This document shows, one piece after another, positions 24,396 through 35,301 of a DNA stretch of 64,000 nucleotides. How positions within the stretch are numbered: position 1 is the stretch's first letter; each line of letters opens with the position of its first letter. The notes under the pieces are model-generated. The model was not told the origin of the DNA. It did not search any database and saw only the letters and a list, made by a program, of their open reading frames with translations. This stretch comes from Episyrphus balteatus (lineage: Eukaryota > Arthropoda > Insecta > Diptera > Syrphidae). A program made the position numbers and the translations under genes. The DNA lies in the NCBI RefSeq assembly GCF_945859705.1, contig NC_079136.1, positions 81,840,867 to 81,904,866 of the forward strand. The letters are read 5' to 3'.

Positions 24396-24960
24396 TAAAT
24401 AAATGAATCGTTGAATGTCTTATTAATAAACAAAACAGAAACTATTTAGATGAATTTATAACTGATTGAATGAACTAATGGACAAAATTAATGAATCTAA
24501 GGATGAATAAATAAATAAAAATAAAATATAAAAAAAATTTTAGCGGGAAATTTTGAATGTAATCTTTTAAAGTACCTACCAGTTTTCCAACCAGAATTAT
24601 TAAACATTTTAAAAATAGATTATTTAACTCGAGAGAAAAAAAATTTTATGTAAAAGTTAAAAATTTCCCATACAAATATGTATGGGAAAAGTATGACCCT
24701 AGAGGCACGGGTTAATGACCTCCAAAAAATTTGTTTTTGCTAAATTCCCTTTATTTAGGCCATAAACTTTCGATCTAGGGGGTGTCTCCCCCGAAAACAT
24801 CACTTTGGGAAATAACGGACACCCTAATGTACATATATCTAAAGCCCAAAAGCATGATTAACTTTAGAACAAAAACTGTCAGTCGAAACCCACGTTAAAC
24901 TTGAAGAATCATTATTTTCCAGTAAATTCGTAGGAGAAAATTCAAATATAAATATGAAAT
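24396..24960. other. Non-coding; hairpin-rich patch at 24660-24800
   Basis: Two clean hairpins lie close together: TTTCCCATAC (24664-24673) with GTATGGGAAA (24680-24689), and GGGGG (24778-24782) with CCCCC (24788-24792). The stretch between them is GC-richer than its flanks (GACCCTAGAGGCACGGGTTA near 24697). It may be an unrecognised repeat; no terminal repeats were found. Confidence 0.35.
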
Positions 24961-25165
24961 GTCACGCCCGTAACGTACTTTATATACAGAATTACTATAC
25001 TTACACACGGAATACTTTTTCTCTATAAAATTTTCTTGTTCTATTACAAAATAAAGTGTTTTTTTTAATGTCACACCCGTAACTCAACTGAATTTGAAAC
25101 TAAATTAAATACATTTTGAATTATTTTTATACCCGTCACGTTGTTATGAGGAACAACGTGACTAG
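24961..25165 (-). repeat. GTTACGGGTGTGACA motif cluster 1 with an 11-bp hairpin
   Basis: Two minus-strand copies of the 15-mer (24961-24975 as GTCACGCCCGTAAC on +, and 25069-25083) are followed by a perfect hairpin: GTCACGTTGTT (25135-25145), a six-base loop, and AACAACGTGAC (25152-25162). The next bases complete CTAG and an A-rich run. The hairpin-plus-CTAG arrangement is faintly like a Helitron 3' end, but no other Helitron feature is seen. Confidence 0.55.
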
Positions 25166-27465
25166 AAAAAAATAAAAAAAAATACGAGAATAGTTAATTA
25201 TTGACAACAACTTCTTAATAATTCACCTTTTTGAGATTATTTGACAGTTTGTAAACGTCTTTGTAAAATGTCTTTTCTGGATTTAAATCTGAATTAAAAA
25301 AAAAAAATTGAACTTCTGTCACACCAACCAATTACATTCAATCGATTTCTAAAATCTTTATAAAAGAAATAGATGGTCAAGAGTTGCAGTTTTTATACGT
25401 TCAAAAAGAGTCCTTCAGTTTTGTCTTCATACGAACTTAAATTTAACTCAACTCAAGCCTGAGCAAATCGAATTGACAACCTCTTATATACATTATTTGC
25501 CAATTTCACTCACAGCAAAGGTTAAGTTTTTTATTCTTAAACTTTATCATAAATCCCACAAGACATTTCTTAAAAAAAAAGAAATCTAAAAATAATCTGA
25601 CATCCTTCTAACTGCTTAAAACTTTTGATGTCATCCATTTGGATAAAAATATATTTCAAACTAACTCATACAAATACATGGCTTACATATGTACAATTAT
25701 TTATACCTACATAAAAATAAAAGCTAAGTGCAGTTTATATATATTTTTTTGTCTAAATAGAGCACGATATGTCAATCGGTTGGCAAGGACAACCAAAAAG
25801 GAGACTCTTTCTTGTTCTATCAAAATGGATACAAAAGAAGAGAAACTCAATAGATACAAGCACAGGAAAAACAAAAACAAAAAAAAAAAAAACTCTTATG
25901 AAGAAGTTATCCTTTTAACGGCAACTACTATACCTCTATCTACTGAAGCTGACACGATTACATGTTACATGCACTCGATTAATTCCTTGAAGAGTGTAAC
26001 AAGGTGAAACATTTATAGGACCATATAGTGCACTCTGGAATTGATTTTTCGAGATTCCTTCCTTCTTTCTTTTTTTTATATTTTTTTTTTTTGTTTTCTC
26101 TGAATATTTATCCAACTTGCTTGAGTGCTAATAATCTCTTTATGTTTGAACACTAATATACATTTTTGCTAACATAATCTACCTCCTCCACACTCCCCCT
26201 GAAAGAACGAAAAAAAAAGGAACAGGAGCATCCACTTGCACCGTCAATAGTGCTTTGTAAATAACTTGTCCTAAAAGAATACAAAAAAAAGATAGTAAAA
26301 AAAGAAAAAAAAAAACTGAAGAGAATCCTTAAAACGAATTCAAATGAAAGCACAATATTCACTTCACTCGCGCGACATCCTTGTGTCATTGAATAACTGT
26401 ATGCAAGAATATGTTTTGAATTTGCATTTGCAGTGTGCTTATGTTAATTTCTAAAGAGGAATAGGCTATAACGACGAACGACACGGGGGTATAGATAGAG
26501 AAGGCGTTTCTGCTAGGTTTTCTGTTGGCATTCAAGCATGCAAAATGCATCACATTTATGCAACGTTTAAGTCGCGAAAAATGATTGTAGAATGGCGTCG
26601 ACGAGCTAAAAGGATAAAATGCTCGATGGGTTAGAAGAAGAAAAAATAAAAAAAAAAAAACCTGTGTGGTGATAGTGGTGGTGGTGGTGGTGCTGATGAT
26701 GGGTAACGGTGCAAGAAAACTTGATGGCATATAGTGTTTCCTTTTTCCATTATCATCTTTCTAAAACACCCAACTACACCCTATCCCCTCCCCCTCACTC
26801 ACTCACTCACATCACACAAAATGGGAGCTTTCAAGTGCTTATGTAGATGCAGAAAACCTGCTGCATATTAAAGATGTCATATCTCTCTCGTCCTAGCACA
26901 AAAAGTGGGTGTTGTGTTTTTTTTTTTTTTTTATTAAATGGGTAAAAGATATACAAAGACGAAGGAGCAGCAGCAAGCTATATTGCTTAACTAAGTTGAC
27001 CTATTTTTGAGCGGTTTTATATGTGTATATAGGTACAAGTATGTTGTTGGTAGTCTTTTAGCCTTGGCAGTTGTTGTATATGAGAATGGCAAAGGTGGTG
27101 TGGAATGGCATGTGTCTTTTTAAGTGGAAAAGGGTTTTATAGTTTTATGATTGTTTGTTGTTTATTTTATAAAAAAAAAAAGATATTGAAAATGTTGCGG
27201 AATAAAATTTTAAAACGCAGAGTATACGTTTTTTACTTATTATCAAAAAATGTAGTTATTCATAATTTGATCCTTTTATAAGTTTTTTTTTTTATCTTTA
27301 AACATGCCAGCAAAACAGATAGAGACAGTACCCCTGAAAAAGAAATGTTTTTAGGTGCAAAGGTCAGGATTTATACTACAAGGAACAATAAAATTGAAAA
27401 AAAAGTCCAATTAAAAAATTGTGTGTTGTTACCCCGAACTTTCGTTTTATTTTACTGTACTATTA
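25166..27465. other. Non-coding; microsatellite-rich segment 26000-27130
   Basis: The frames at 25639-26007 (+) and 26153-26730 (-) are driven by lysine or phenylalanine runs and show no domains. Segment 26000-27130 is of higher complexity, with a GGTGGTGGTGGTGG run near 26677 and CTCACTCACTCACTCAC near 26794. Possible regulatory DNA; nothing specific can be claimed. Confidence 0.5.
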
Positions 27466-28445
27466 GGGGAGAGTGGGGCCAAATGTAACACTTTTTTCTA
27501 AAATCGATGGTTCTCCTACAAATTTGAAAGTGGGTCAACCAGACCTTTTTTAAATTAAAGACCCATGTTTTAGCTCCAAGATCCATCATAAAAACTTAGC
27601 AAAACATAACGGTAATGTTGAAAAATAAAGCTTCCAAAAAAAAAATCGTGTTGTTTCAACTTACCCCACATACGGGGCAAAGTGTAACACATACCGGGGT
27701 AGGTTGTACCAAGAACTAAAAATAAGAGAAAAATACCTTTATTTGTTTATATTTATTTATTTTTAATTAATAACAATAAAATCAAACCTCAGTCATGAAA
27801 TTTTGGTGCAAATTTGTAAAAAGTGGAGCAAATCCAAGATTTCCAGAGAAAATTTGACAGTAGTCTTAAATAAAAGTTATTCGAATTCATAAATTGTTTT
27901 ATAAGCTTTAGGAATTCAAGTGGTGGTTCGAAAATGTGTTTCCAATTTCAAAATAAATACAAATTCAATTACAAGCATTCATATTCAGGGTTGTTAATTA
28001 TATTAGGTAAACAATTTTTCAGTAGAGGTAGGTTTTTACATGGTACAACTTGCCCCGGAAAAATGTTACAACTAGCCCAAGCATGAAATTTGGCACATAA
28101 AATCAATTTAAAAAAAAAGCGAAATTGATGTAGACATAACATATACACGCAAATTGAGCCAAAACACAGTTGCATATAACAAAAAAACACTTAGCACTCT
28201 ATCTTTTTCGGGTAAAGAGGTAGACCAAAAATAAAATTAAAAAAAAAAGTTACAAACATGCATTTTTTGGGCACCACTAGTGTAACTTCTCACCCTGTCG
28301 TCTAATCTTCACCTGAAGAAAATGTGCCGGTAGATATGCAAAAATTGAGCATTTTTCTCCTTTACGCGTTTCTTAATATTGAAAGGAACATCGCTTTTTT
28401 TAGCTGTTAATTCTTACCCCTGTTACATTTAGCCCCACTCTCCCC
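27466..28445. mobile_element. TA-flanked MITE, GGGGAGAGTGGGGC ends
   Basis: The left end, GGGGAGAGTGGGGCCAAATG at 27466, matches the complement of the right end (to 28445) over about 26 bp with one difference. Both ends abut TA (27464-27465 and 28446-28447). Inside are further partial copies of the terminal phrase: CGGGGCAAAGTGTAACAC near 27674, and CATGGTACAACTTGCCCCGG near 28038 with ATGTTACAACTAGCCC after it. These could be transposase-binding repeats. The 980 bp hold no transposase. TA duplication points to the Tc1/mariner superfamily in the broad sense, though the GGGG terminus is not the usual CAGT. Confidence 0.85.
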
Positions 28446-29123
28446 TATTCAAAAATCTATTTTTAGTTGAACGGAAAACAAATCTAATTTTTATTAGTTC
28501 TTTCAAAACATCCTTCATTTAAAAGAACTTTGGACTTTTTCTTAGACCATCTTCAAAAATAACAAACAAAAACAAGAAAAATGAGTTTATGTCAATTTTT
28601 CATGTCAAAGTCGTCAAATAAATGATCCAAAATGTCAATCATCAAAAAGATATTTCAAAAAAAAAATGTCAGGTGTATCAATAGAAAATTATTGGTAAAT
28701 TGCCAAAATTATATTTTTCCCATAGAAATTTTGAAACATTTCATATTTTTGAGTTCAAAATAGAAATGAAAAAAAAAAAATATATATATTAAAAAGTCCT
28801 CGATCGCTTATTTCTAGCGTCAAGCGAAATTATTGTATGAAATATGCAATTAAAGAATAAATCGGCACATGTTTAATTATTAAAAGTGTCGAAAATGTTA
28901 TTTTTAAAATTCACCTTTATCGCCTGTATCTTATAAAAAAATAATTGATTTTATTAATGTCACGGTTATACTTAGCTGTGATAAACTGTTCCCTTTTTAT
29001 TAAGTACATAATTTAGTTCGACAGAAAATTATAATATTTTTTTTGTTTTAATTTGTTTTATTCTGTTTAAGTATTTAAGCTTTTTGACTTAAAAACTAGT
29101 TTGTAAAAATACGGCGCCAAAAA
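28446..29123. other. Non-coding, nothing specific seen
   Basis: AT-rich flank of the MITE with several AAAATGTCA-type phrases (28600-28670). Confidence 0.6.
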
Positions 29124-29575
29124 ATGGTTGCCAAGGATTTTTTTTCTTTAAACAGGGTTGCCATATAACTTGAACCATGTTTCGTGTTGACATATTTTGA
29201 ATACAAGGTAGTCTTAGGAATCGCTTTGTGTTACATTAACATTTTTGCGTTTTTTTAGTTGAGAGGATTGCCATGATGTCATATTAAAATGGACATCATT
29301 TTTCAGGTAGAAGTAAAACTAAGCAATATTTATGTTATTAATATAAATGTTTAAAGCTTACAATTTATCTACAATTTTAGTGGAAAGAGTGCATGTATTT
29401 TGTATTGTTTAATAAGGGTTGCCACGAAACTGCTCCTAGCTTGAACATTACAAGCACTTATCTTTTCTTAAGAATGAGAGAATTTAAGTCAGCCAAATAT
29501 GAACAATTTAATCAATAAAAGAGCCATTAAGTTTTGGTCTGGTAAGAATGATACACAACAAAACAGGGTTGCCAA
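29124..29575. repeat. Degenerate array of GGGTTGCCA motifs
   Basis: The phrase (A)GGGTTGCCA or a one-base variant recurs in one orientation near 29124, 29153, 29266, 29416 and 29563, mostly 110-150 bp apart. The intervening sequence is too diverged to align by eye. Probably an old tandem array. Confidence 0.4.
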
Positions 29576-29713
29576 AGTGTTGACTCTACATTATTTTAAA
29601 GTTTAGTATTTTGTTTAAAGTTCGTTTGATAATTCTTTATCAACTGTTCAAAATAATTTTATTGAAAATTACAAGATTTTTAAAATTATCTTTTTGGTGT
29701 AAAGTTGAAAAAG

Positions 29714-29876
29714 AACTTCTATAAGACTTCTATAAAATTTCTATAAGACTTCTATAAAGGCTTTTATAAAACTTCTATAACATTTAAATATCATCTATAA
29801 GATTTCGATAAGAATTCTATAAGACTTTTATAAAAGTTTTACAAGATTTTTATAGGTAGGACTTCTATAAGACTGA
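29714..29876. repeat. Short-period repeat of TTCTATAAGAC
   Basis: About a dozen exact or near copies of an ~11-12-bp unit, (A)CTTCTATAAGA, follow each other for about 160 bp. The same phrase recurs in the tandem array at 37460-38060, suggesting a common origin or similar slippage. Confidence 0.7.
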
Positions 29877-31573
29877 CTTATGTATTTTACTAACAATTTC
29901 TCAAGAACATGTTGAAACCAACATCGTCTCTAATAAGGCATTGAAAAAAGTACTAGATTTTTTATTTAAACTTTGTAATCGCTTATCAAAAATCGCTCGG
30001 AAAGGCTCGATATGTGCTAATCCTCCACTGTACAATTTATTCACCAACTTAAAATCTCTCTTTTTTTTTTGGTAAATTAATTAATTAATTTATCTTCCAT
30101 TTATTGGCAACATCGAAATTTCATAAAATATACACAACAGAACCGAAAAAAACAACAAAAACTTAAAATTATAATAAATGAATAAAAACCTTTCCATATT
30201 GTAGTCGAGACCGCGTGTCCCTACTTGTTTTTCTGTTTCAATTTCTGTCCACTTTCATCCACACAATAGTTGGTATAGATATGCAGGCGCACTACATAAA
30301 GACAGATATACAAGAAGTGGCTATCGAAGTGAAAAAATAAAAAAAATGTTGCACAATTATTTTAATAGTAATTCTGGCACAATTAATGATTTTTCATGAA
30401 ACAAAGTTCTCTTATGTTTGTTTTTTTTTTTTTTTTTTTTGTTTTATAAATTTTATATTTTTGAGTACCAAATAGACTTGAAAAACAAAACACAACAAAA
30501 TAAAAAAACAACAAAAAACATCTATAAGTACATTCGCCTGTTGCTGCTATCGTTTGGTTCTGATGATGATAGACGCATTCTCATCGCAAACAACAAGCAC
30601 TGAGAATTATGTAGGTATTTCGATGAAATTGAACACACAAAAAAAAAATACAAGTGTCCAATTAAATCATTCCACGAATAAAATTCCACGGACGGACAGA
30701 AAACAGTTATGCCGAATGAAAATTTAAAATTGAAAATAAAAAAAAAAAAAACACACAAAATATGATTCAAATATTTTTTTCAAAAATATAAATTCTCAAT
30801 ACCTGGTTGGATGATTCAAAAGTGTCTATTTAAAACACTTCATGTTGTTTGATTAGGCTTATATTTTGTTTTAAAATTTATACTACAAAATAGGACAGTG
30901 ATTCCTTTTTTATTCAGTTTATCTTTTACCTAAATGTTGTTTAAGGCTTTGAATTTGCAGATGACTGATCTCTAATTTTAATATGGATTATATTTGTGTA
31001 ATAAATAAAGTTAATTTTATAAAAAGTCTAGTAACTTTTTCAAAGATAAAGATTTCAAAATGAATGTGAAAAAAAAGAGGTTAGAAAAAAAATTAAAATT
31101 CAAATATGTGTGTAATCAAGTGATACGGAGTGTATGTTCATCGATGAGATATATAGCACAGTTAAAAGAGGCCACAAGTGTGCATCAACATCACACATAT
31201 TATATAAATCTGACAGGCTTTTTCTGATGATGAGGGTGGGCGGGGTGTGTGTGCATATGGAAATGTTTGCTCCTCGAAACGCTGCACTAGCTGGCTGGCT
31301 TGTGAAACATGTTCCAATTCTTTGATTTTATTTATTCTGTACAATGAATTGCAAATGTATTTTAATGAGGACTCATTTCATAGTTGTGGAATGTATTTTT
31401 TTTTTAATTTTATTTTTCTTTCTCTCTGATCTATACTTTTAGATACTTATGTGGTCATAGGGGGTAGACGTGTGTTTGTGTGTCGTAAGTTGATATACTG
31501 CAAAATTTCTGGTGTGCACCTACTCGAAGGATTTTGTGATTATAGATTTAAGTTTTTATGGACCATTTTCGTT
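29877..31573. other. Non-coding, nothing specific seen
   Basis: Mixed AT-rich DNA. Frames at 30418-30770 and 31134-31429 overlap on opposite strands and show no domain. A higher-complexity stretch lies at 31100-31330. Confidence 0.6.
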
Positions 31574-31724
31574 GTTACGGGTGTGACAAGAAAAGCGAGA
31601 TTTTGTTTTCTTATTGTTAACTAATTCACCAACACCGTATTTTAAAGCATTAATTACTTTGTTTTCTATGTATTTCATACATTATAAAAATAAGTATGTT
31701 TAGGAATATGTAACGGGTGTGACA
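31574..31724 (+). repeat. GTTACGGGTGTGACA motif cluster 2
   Basis: Copies at 31574-31588 (exact) and 31710-31724 (GTAACGGGTGTGACA) lie 136 bp apart on the + strand. A degenerate GTGACACCC follows at 31860. Compare clusters at 24961 and 56907. Confidence 0.6.
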
Positions 31725-32329
31725 TTAAGAAATCACACCTTTTTATTCTTCCTCTCATATATCGTGACTAAGCAAGATCGTTGTTAATAATTGGGAATCA
31801 TAAAACATAGAAATATATTATTTTAATAATGTTCCAAATATTCAAAACAAAATATTTTTTGTGACACCCTTTAGTTAGATTACACTGGTCTGCACCGGAA
31901 ATGGATTTTTAACCAAATATTACTTAAATAAATAGTTTTTCAATTCTTATTCCGAATAGGAAGTCAAAATTTCCCTAGCAATTCACGTTTTTAAAATACT
32001 TGAATATTAAGAGGTCGAAAACGAGGTTTTTGAGTACTTTTGAGGTCGAATTAAATCAGCTTTTTTTCAAAATTAATTTTTTCTAAAAGATATTGGAAAT
32101 AGAAATCGATGATGTTTAAAAATCTTGGTTGTTTACGTAACAAATCGTTTTTTGAAGCAATTTTCAATTTCTGATTTCTGATTTGGATTTAAAAAAGCGA
32201 AATTTCAAATTAAAGCATATATTTTGGATGAAACAGAAACAAGAATTAGTACTCAAATTAGTTTTTGAGACTTTATAGCTTTATCTTTATTTCTCAAAAA
32301 GTAGAAGTAAAAGGATATACAGGGTGTCC
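31725..32329. other. Non-coding, nothing specific seen
   Basis: AT-rich DNA between the 15-mer cluster and the first fold-back element. Confidence 0.6.
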
Positions 32330-34461
32330 CAAAAGTAATGGATCAAACGAAATATGCTGATAGGCCAACTTAACCCTCTACTGCATGAATTAATATTAGC
32401 GGACGAAAAAATTAAAAAATGCTTTACATGGGTTCTTTGGGTTGTTTCAAAACGGTTTACATTTAAAAAATTTGTTTAAATTAATTTGTTTAAAAAATTT
32501 GTTTATAAGCCAAATTTGGCTTCGTATGCATTAAGGTTTAGAAATTTTACTAATTTTATTTATTCAGATTATGTAAAGAATAAAATTAAAAAAATCAAAA
32601 GATAAATATTCATCATTTAAAAACAAAATAAAGTAAAATAAATACATTGCATTACAAAAGATTAAGAATTAATTCAAATTTGGCTCATTTTAAGCCATGG
32701 AACCAAGAAAAGCAATTTGTTTTTTCCGTTATATAAATTTTTTTCTGGTTCACATTCTTTCTACTGTCAAAGTAAGTCTTGCTCCAACATTTTCACCCAC
32801 TCCCAGATCTTAAAAAAACTAAAAAGTAATAAAATGATTGAAAAATATTATAGGTAGGCCTCCCTCCCCCTAAATTTTTTGTGGTTACGCCCCTGGAAAT
32901 GGGGTTAACGTAAAAAAAATGTCTCTAAAAGTGAAGGGGCTTCATTTCTGAAGCTTCCAAGCAAAAAAAATGTAAAGGAACAAAATTTTCCAACAAAAAA
33001 ATTTAACAAATTGTGTGGATTTAAAACCCCTTAATGCATACGAAGCCAAATATGGCTTCCGTACTTTTTGCCTTCCCAAGACCAGGCCAATAATTTTTTT
33101 TCAATAAAAATTGGTTCATAGCGTACATAATAAGACAATCGATCAAAAATAAATTTTTTATTCCACTTTTATTTCCAAACAAACGCCGTAATTAACACTT
33201 AAAGTATGAATATATTCTACACTTTCGATTTCAATGCACACGACTGATCGACTCACCTGTGATCATAAAATACACCTTTATTTTGTGTCGGACACACGAA
33301 AAAACTATCCTTATGGGTTCTCAGAAACACAAAGAAGAGGATTGTATTGAATCTTTTTAATTTTTTTGTGACAGAGAAGAGAAAAGTGCATACAAATAGA
33401 CAAAACCATATTTGGCTTCGTATGCAGTAGAGGGTTAAGGGCTCTCAGAATTTGGTAACTTGTTCATCCCAAATCCTTACGGTTTTCGATTTAATGCAGT
33501 TTTTGTGAAATTTCGAAAAATCCCGACTTTGCAACAGTATTTTGCTTCCTCCGCTCATAATTGATTTTTGTTTTTTACAATTCTTTCACTAAAACATTGC
33601 CAAATAATAAGAAATAATTATTTAATCAAAATATTTTTTATTTCATACGCCATTTTGCTGCAAATTAATTAACAGTTCCATGTTTTATAAAAACTCAATT
33701 TCTTTCTTTTATTTCAGAGCAACACCCTGAAAAAAATTTGTATGGTGTGGCACTGGTTTATTATTTTGAAAACTTGCCGTGTTATTGCAGTTTTCAAAAA
33801 TGTATAAAAACTTCCAAAGTTGAAATTATAACAAAAGATGTTACAATTTAAATGCAACAAAACAGGGCTTTTCAGAGAAAAATAACAAAGAAAAATAAAC
33901 ACATTTTCTCGACTGTTGTTTGTTTATTTCTTTTTGAATAAAAGTCTCGACTTTTGTTTGTTATTTTTCTCTGAAAAACCCTGTTTTGTTGCATTTAAAT
34001 TGTAATATCTTTTGTTCTAATTACAACTTTGGAAACTTTTATGCATTTTTGAAAACTGCAATAACACGGCAAGTTTTTAAAATAATAAACCAGTAGCACA
34101 CCATGCAAATTTTTTTCGGGATGCTGCTCTGAAATAAAAGTAAGAAATTGAGTTTTTATAAAACATGAAACTGTTAATTAATTTGCAGCAAAATGGCGTA
34201 TGAAATAAAAAATATTTTGATTAATTAATTATTTCCTATTATTAGGCAACGTTTTAGTGGAAGAATTGTAAAAAACAAAAATCAATTATGAGCGGAGGAA
34301 GCAAAATACTGATGCAAAGTCGGCATTTTTCGAAATTTCACAAAAACTGCATTAAATCGAAAACCGTAAGGATTTGGGATGAACAAGTTACCAAATTCTG
34401 AGAGCCCTTAAGTTGGCCTATCAGCATATTTCGTTTGATCCATTACTTTTGGGACACCCTG
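32330..34461. mobile_element. Fold-back element 1 (TA-flanked, CAGGGTGTCCC ends)
   Basis: The left end, CAGGGTGTCCCAAAAGTAAT at 32330, is the complement of the right end at 34461, and both abut TA. The two halves are near-perfect inverted copies, about 500 bp each: the left arm is 32330-32373 plus 33439-33889, the right arm 33957-34461, with a 67-bp loop. Within the loop the phrase TCTCGACTGTTGTTTGTT is repeated with changes. The left arm is interrupted by a second element (32374-33434). It encodes nothing, so it is a non-autonomous palindromic element. Ends of the form CAGGGTGTCCC are widespread in insect inverted-repeat elements. Confidence 0.92.
32374..33434. mobile_element. piggyBac-like non-autonomous element nested in fold-back 1
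   Basis: The element has 13-bp inverted ends, CCCTCTACTGCAT at 32374 and its complement ending at 33434, and is bounded by TTAA on each side (32370-32373 and 33435-33438). TTAA duplication and CCC ends are hallmarks of the piggyBac superfamily. The intact right arm of the host palindrome reads CCCTTAAGTTGG at the matching point, which shows the empty site with a single TTAA. Sub-terminal repeats occur inside: TTTGGCTTCGTATGCA at 32515 and 33411, and its complement at 33035, with palindromes AAGCCAAATTTGGCTT (32507-32522) and a similar one near 33042. No transposase is present in its 1061 bp. Confidence 0.9.
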
Positions 34462-35254
34462 TATATGGAAATAGTAAAATAAATTAAAATCGCATAACAA
34501 CGTTCTTGCTCCGGAATTTGTTTTTTGTTTTTGCTGTATTTTCTTTTTTATTGCTGTTATTAGTAAAAAAAAAAAAGGAAAATAAATCTTCACTAAATTA
34601 AAATATGTCCCTAATACATTTAAAACAGATTTTTATTACAGAATTAACCGAAATACTAACTACACATCTCAGTATTTTCAACTCCCTTTAGTCAATTATT
34701 TTCGTTTCTAATTGAATAATAATTTAAATCGCTTTGGGCTAACCCACTCTGTAATCCAATAAATTAATTCCACTTGTTGGATGAAATTCTTTGCCAAATA
34801 TTTACCACCCTTTTACAAAGCTAAAAATTGTATGTCACATTAAGATTAAAACAAACTGGTGTTGCAAGCTTCTCTTCGTTTAAATAATTTTCTCTTCTCC
34901 ATTTTTTCGTTTTTTTTTTCTTTTTTTTCCATTTTTCTCATTAAATAATTAAACATTAATAACGAACTCATAAAGAATGTAAGTTCATTTAGAAATTTAG
35001 CTGATAATCGTCTTTTTTTGCTGCTCCTTTTTGGTGTCATGTCTTATAAAAGTTGGATATCCTTTTTTTTTCTTCTGTTTCGTTTCCATAACTGGTTTCG
35101 TTAATTAAAAGTTATAATCTTTGAACAAAAAAAAAAATTTATATTTCTCCCTCTCTCTACAATGTATCTACTACCTTCCTATCTATACCTAACTTTATAA
35201 GATTTCATAGAAAATAATAATCAGATAGGTACTTGATTTTTAATTTTATTTCTT
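34462..35254. other. Non-coding, nothing specific seen
   Basis: AT-rich sequence. The 64-codon minus frame at 34846-35040 is a lysine-rich chance frame through T-rich DNA. Confidence 0.6.
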
Positions 35255-35301
35255 CTAATTCCCATTTTTTTTCTTTCTTTGTCTCTTTTCAGGTAAGTTT
35301 A
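35255..35301 (+). other. Recursive-splicing ratchet point candidate 2 (AG|GT at 35292/35293)
   Basis: CTAAT at 35255-35259 is followed by a ~30-base pyrimidine tract (TTTTTTTTCTTTCTTTGTCT), then TTTTCAG ending at 35292, fused to GTAAGTTT from 35293. The last 12 bases around the joint, TTTCAG|GTAAGT, are the same as at 12169/12170, about 23 kb upstream, while the surrounding sequence is unrelated. That independent repetition of a full branch-tract-acceptor-donor unit on one strand is strong support for function in a long intron. Confidence 0.65.

Noticed and set aside
25639..26730. Frames of 122 (+), 78 (-) and 114 (-) codons
   Set aside because: No family resemblance; dominated by homopolymer-coded residues.
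33690..33730. TTCTTTTATTTCAG acceptor-like sequence
   Set aside because: Lies inside the arm of fold-back element 1 and is mirrored in the other arm; no exon follows.
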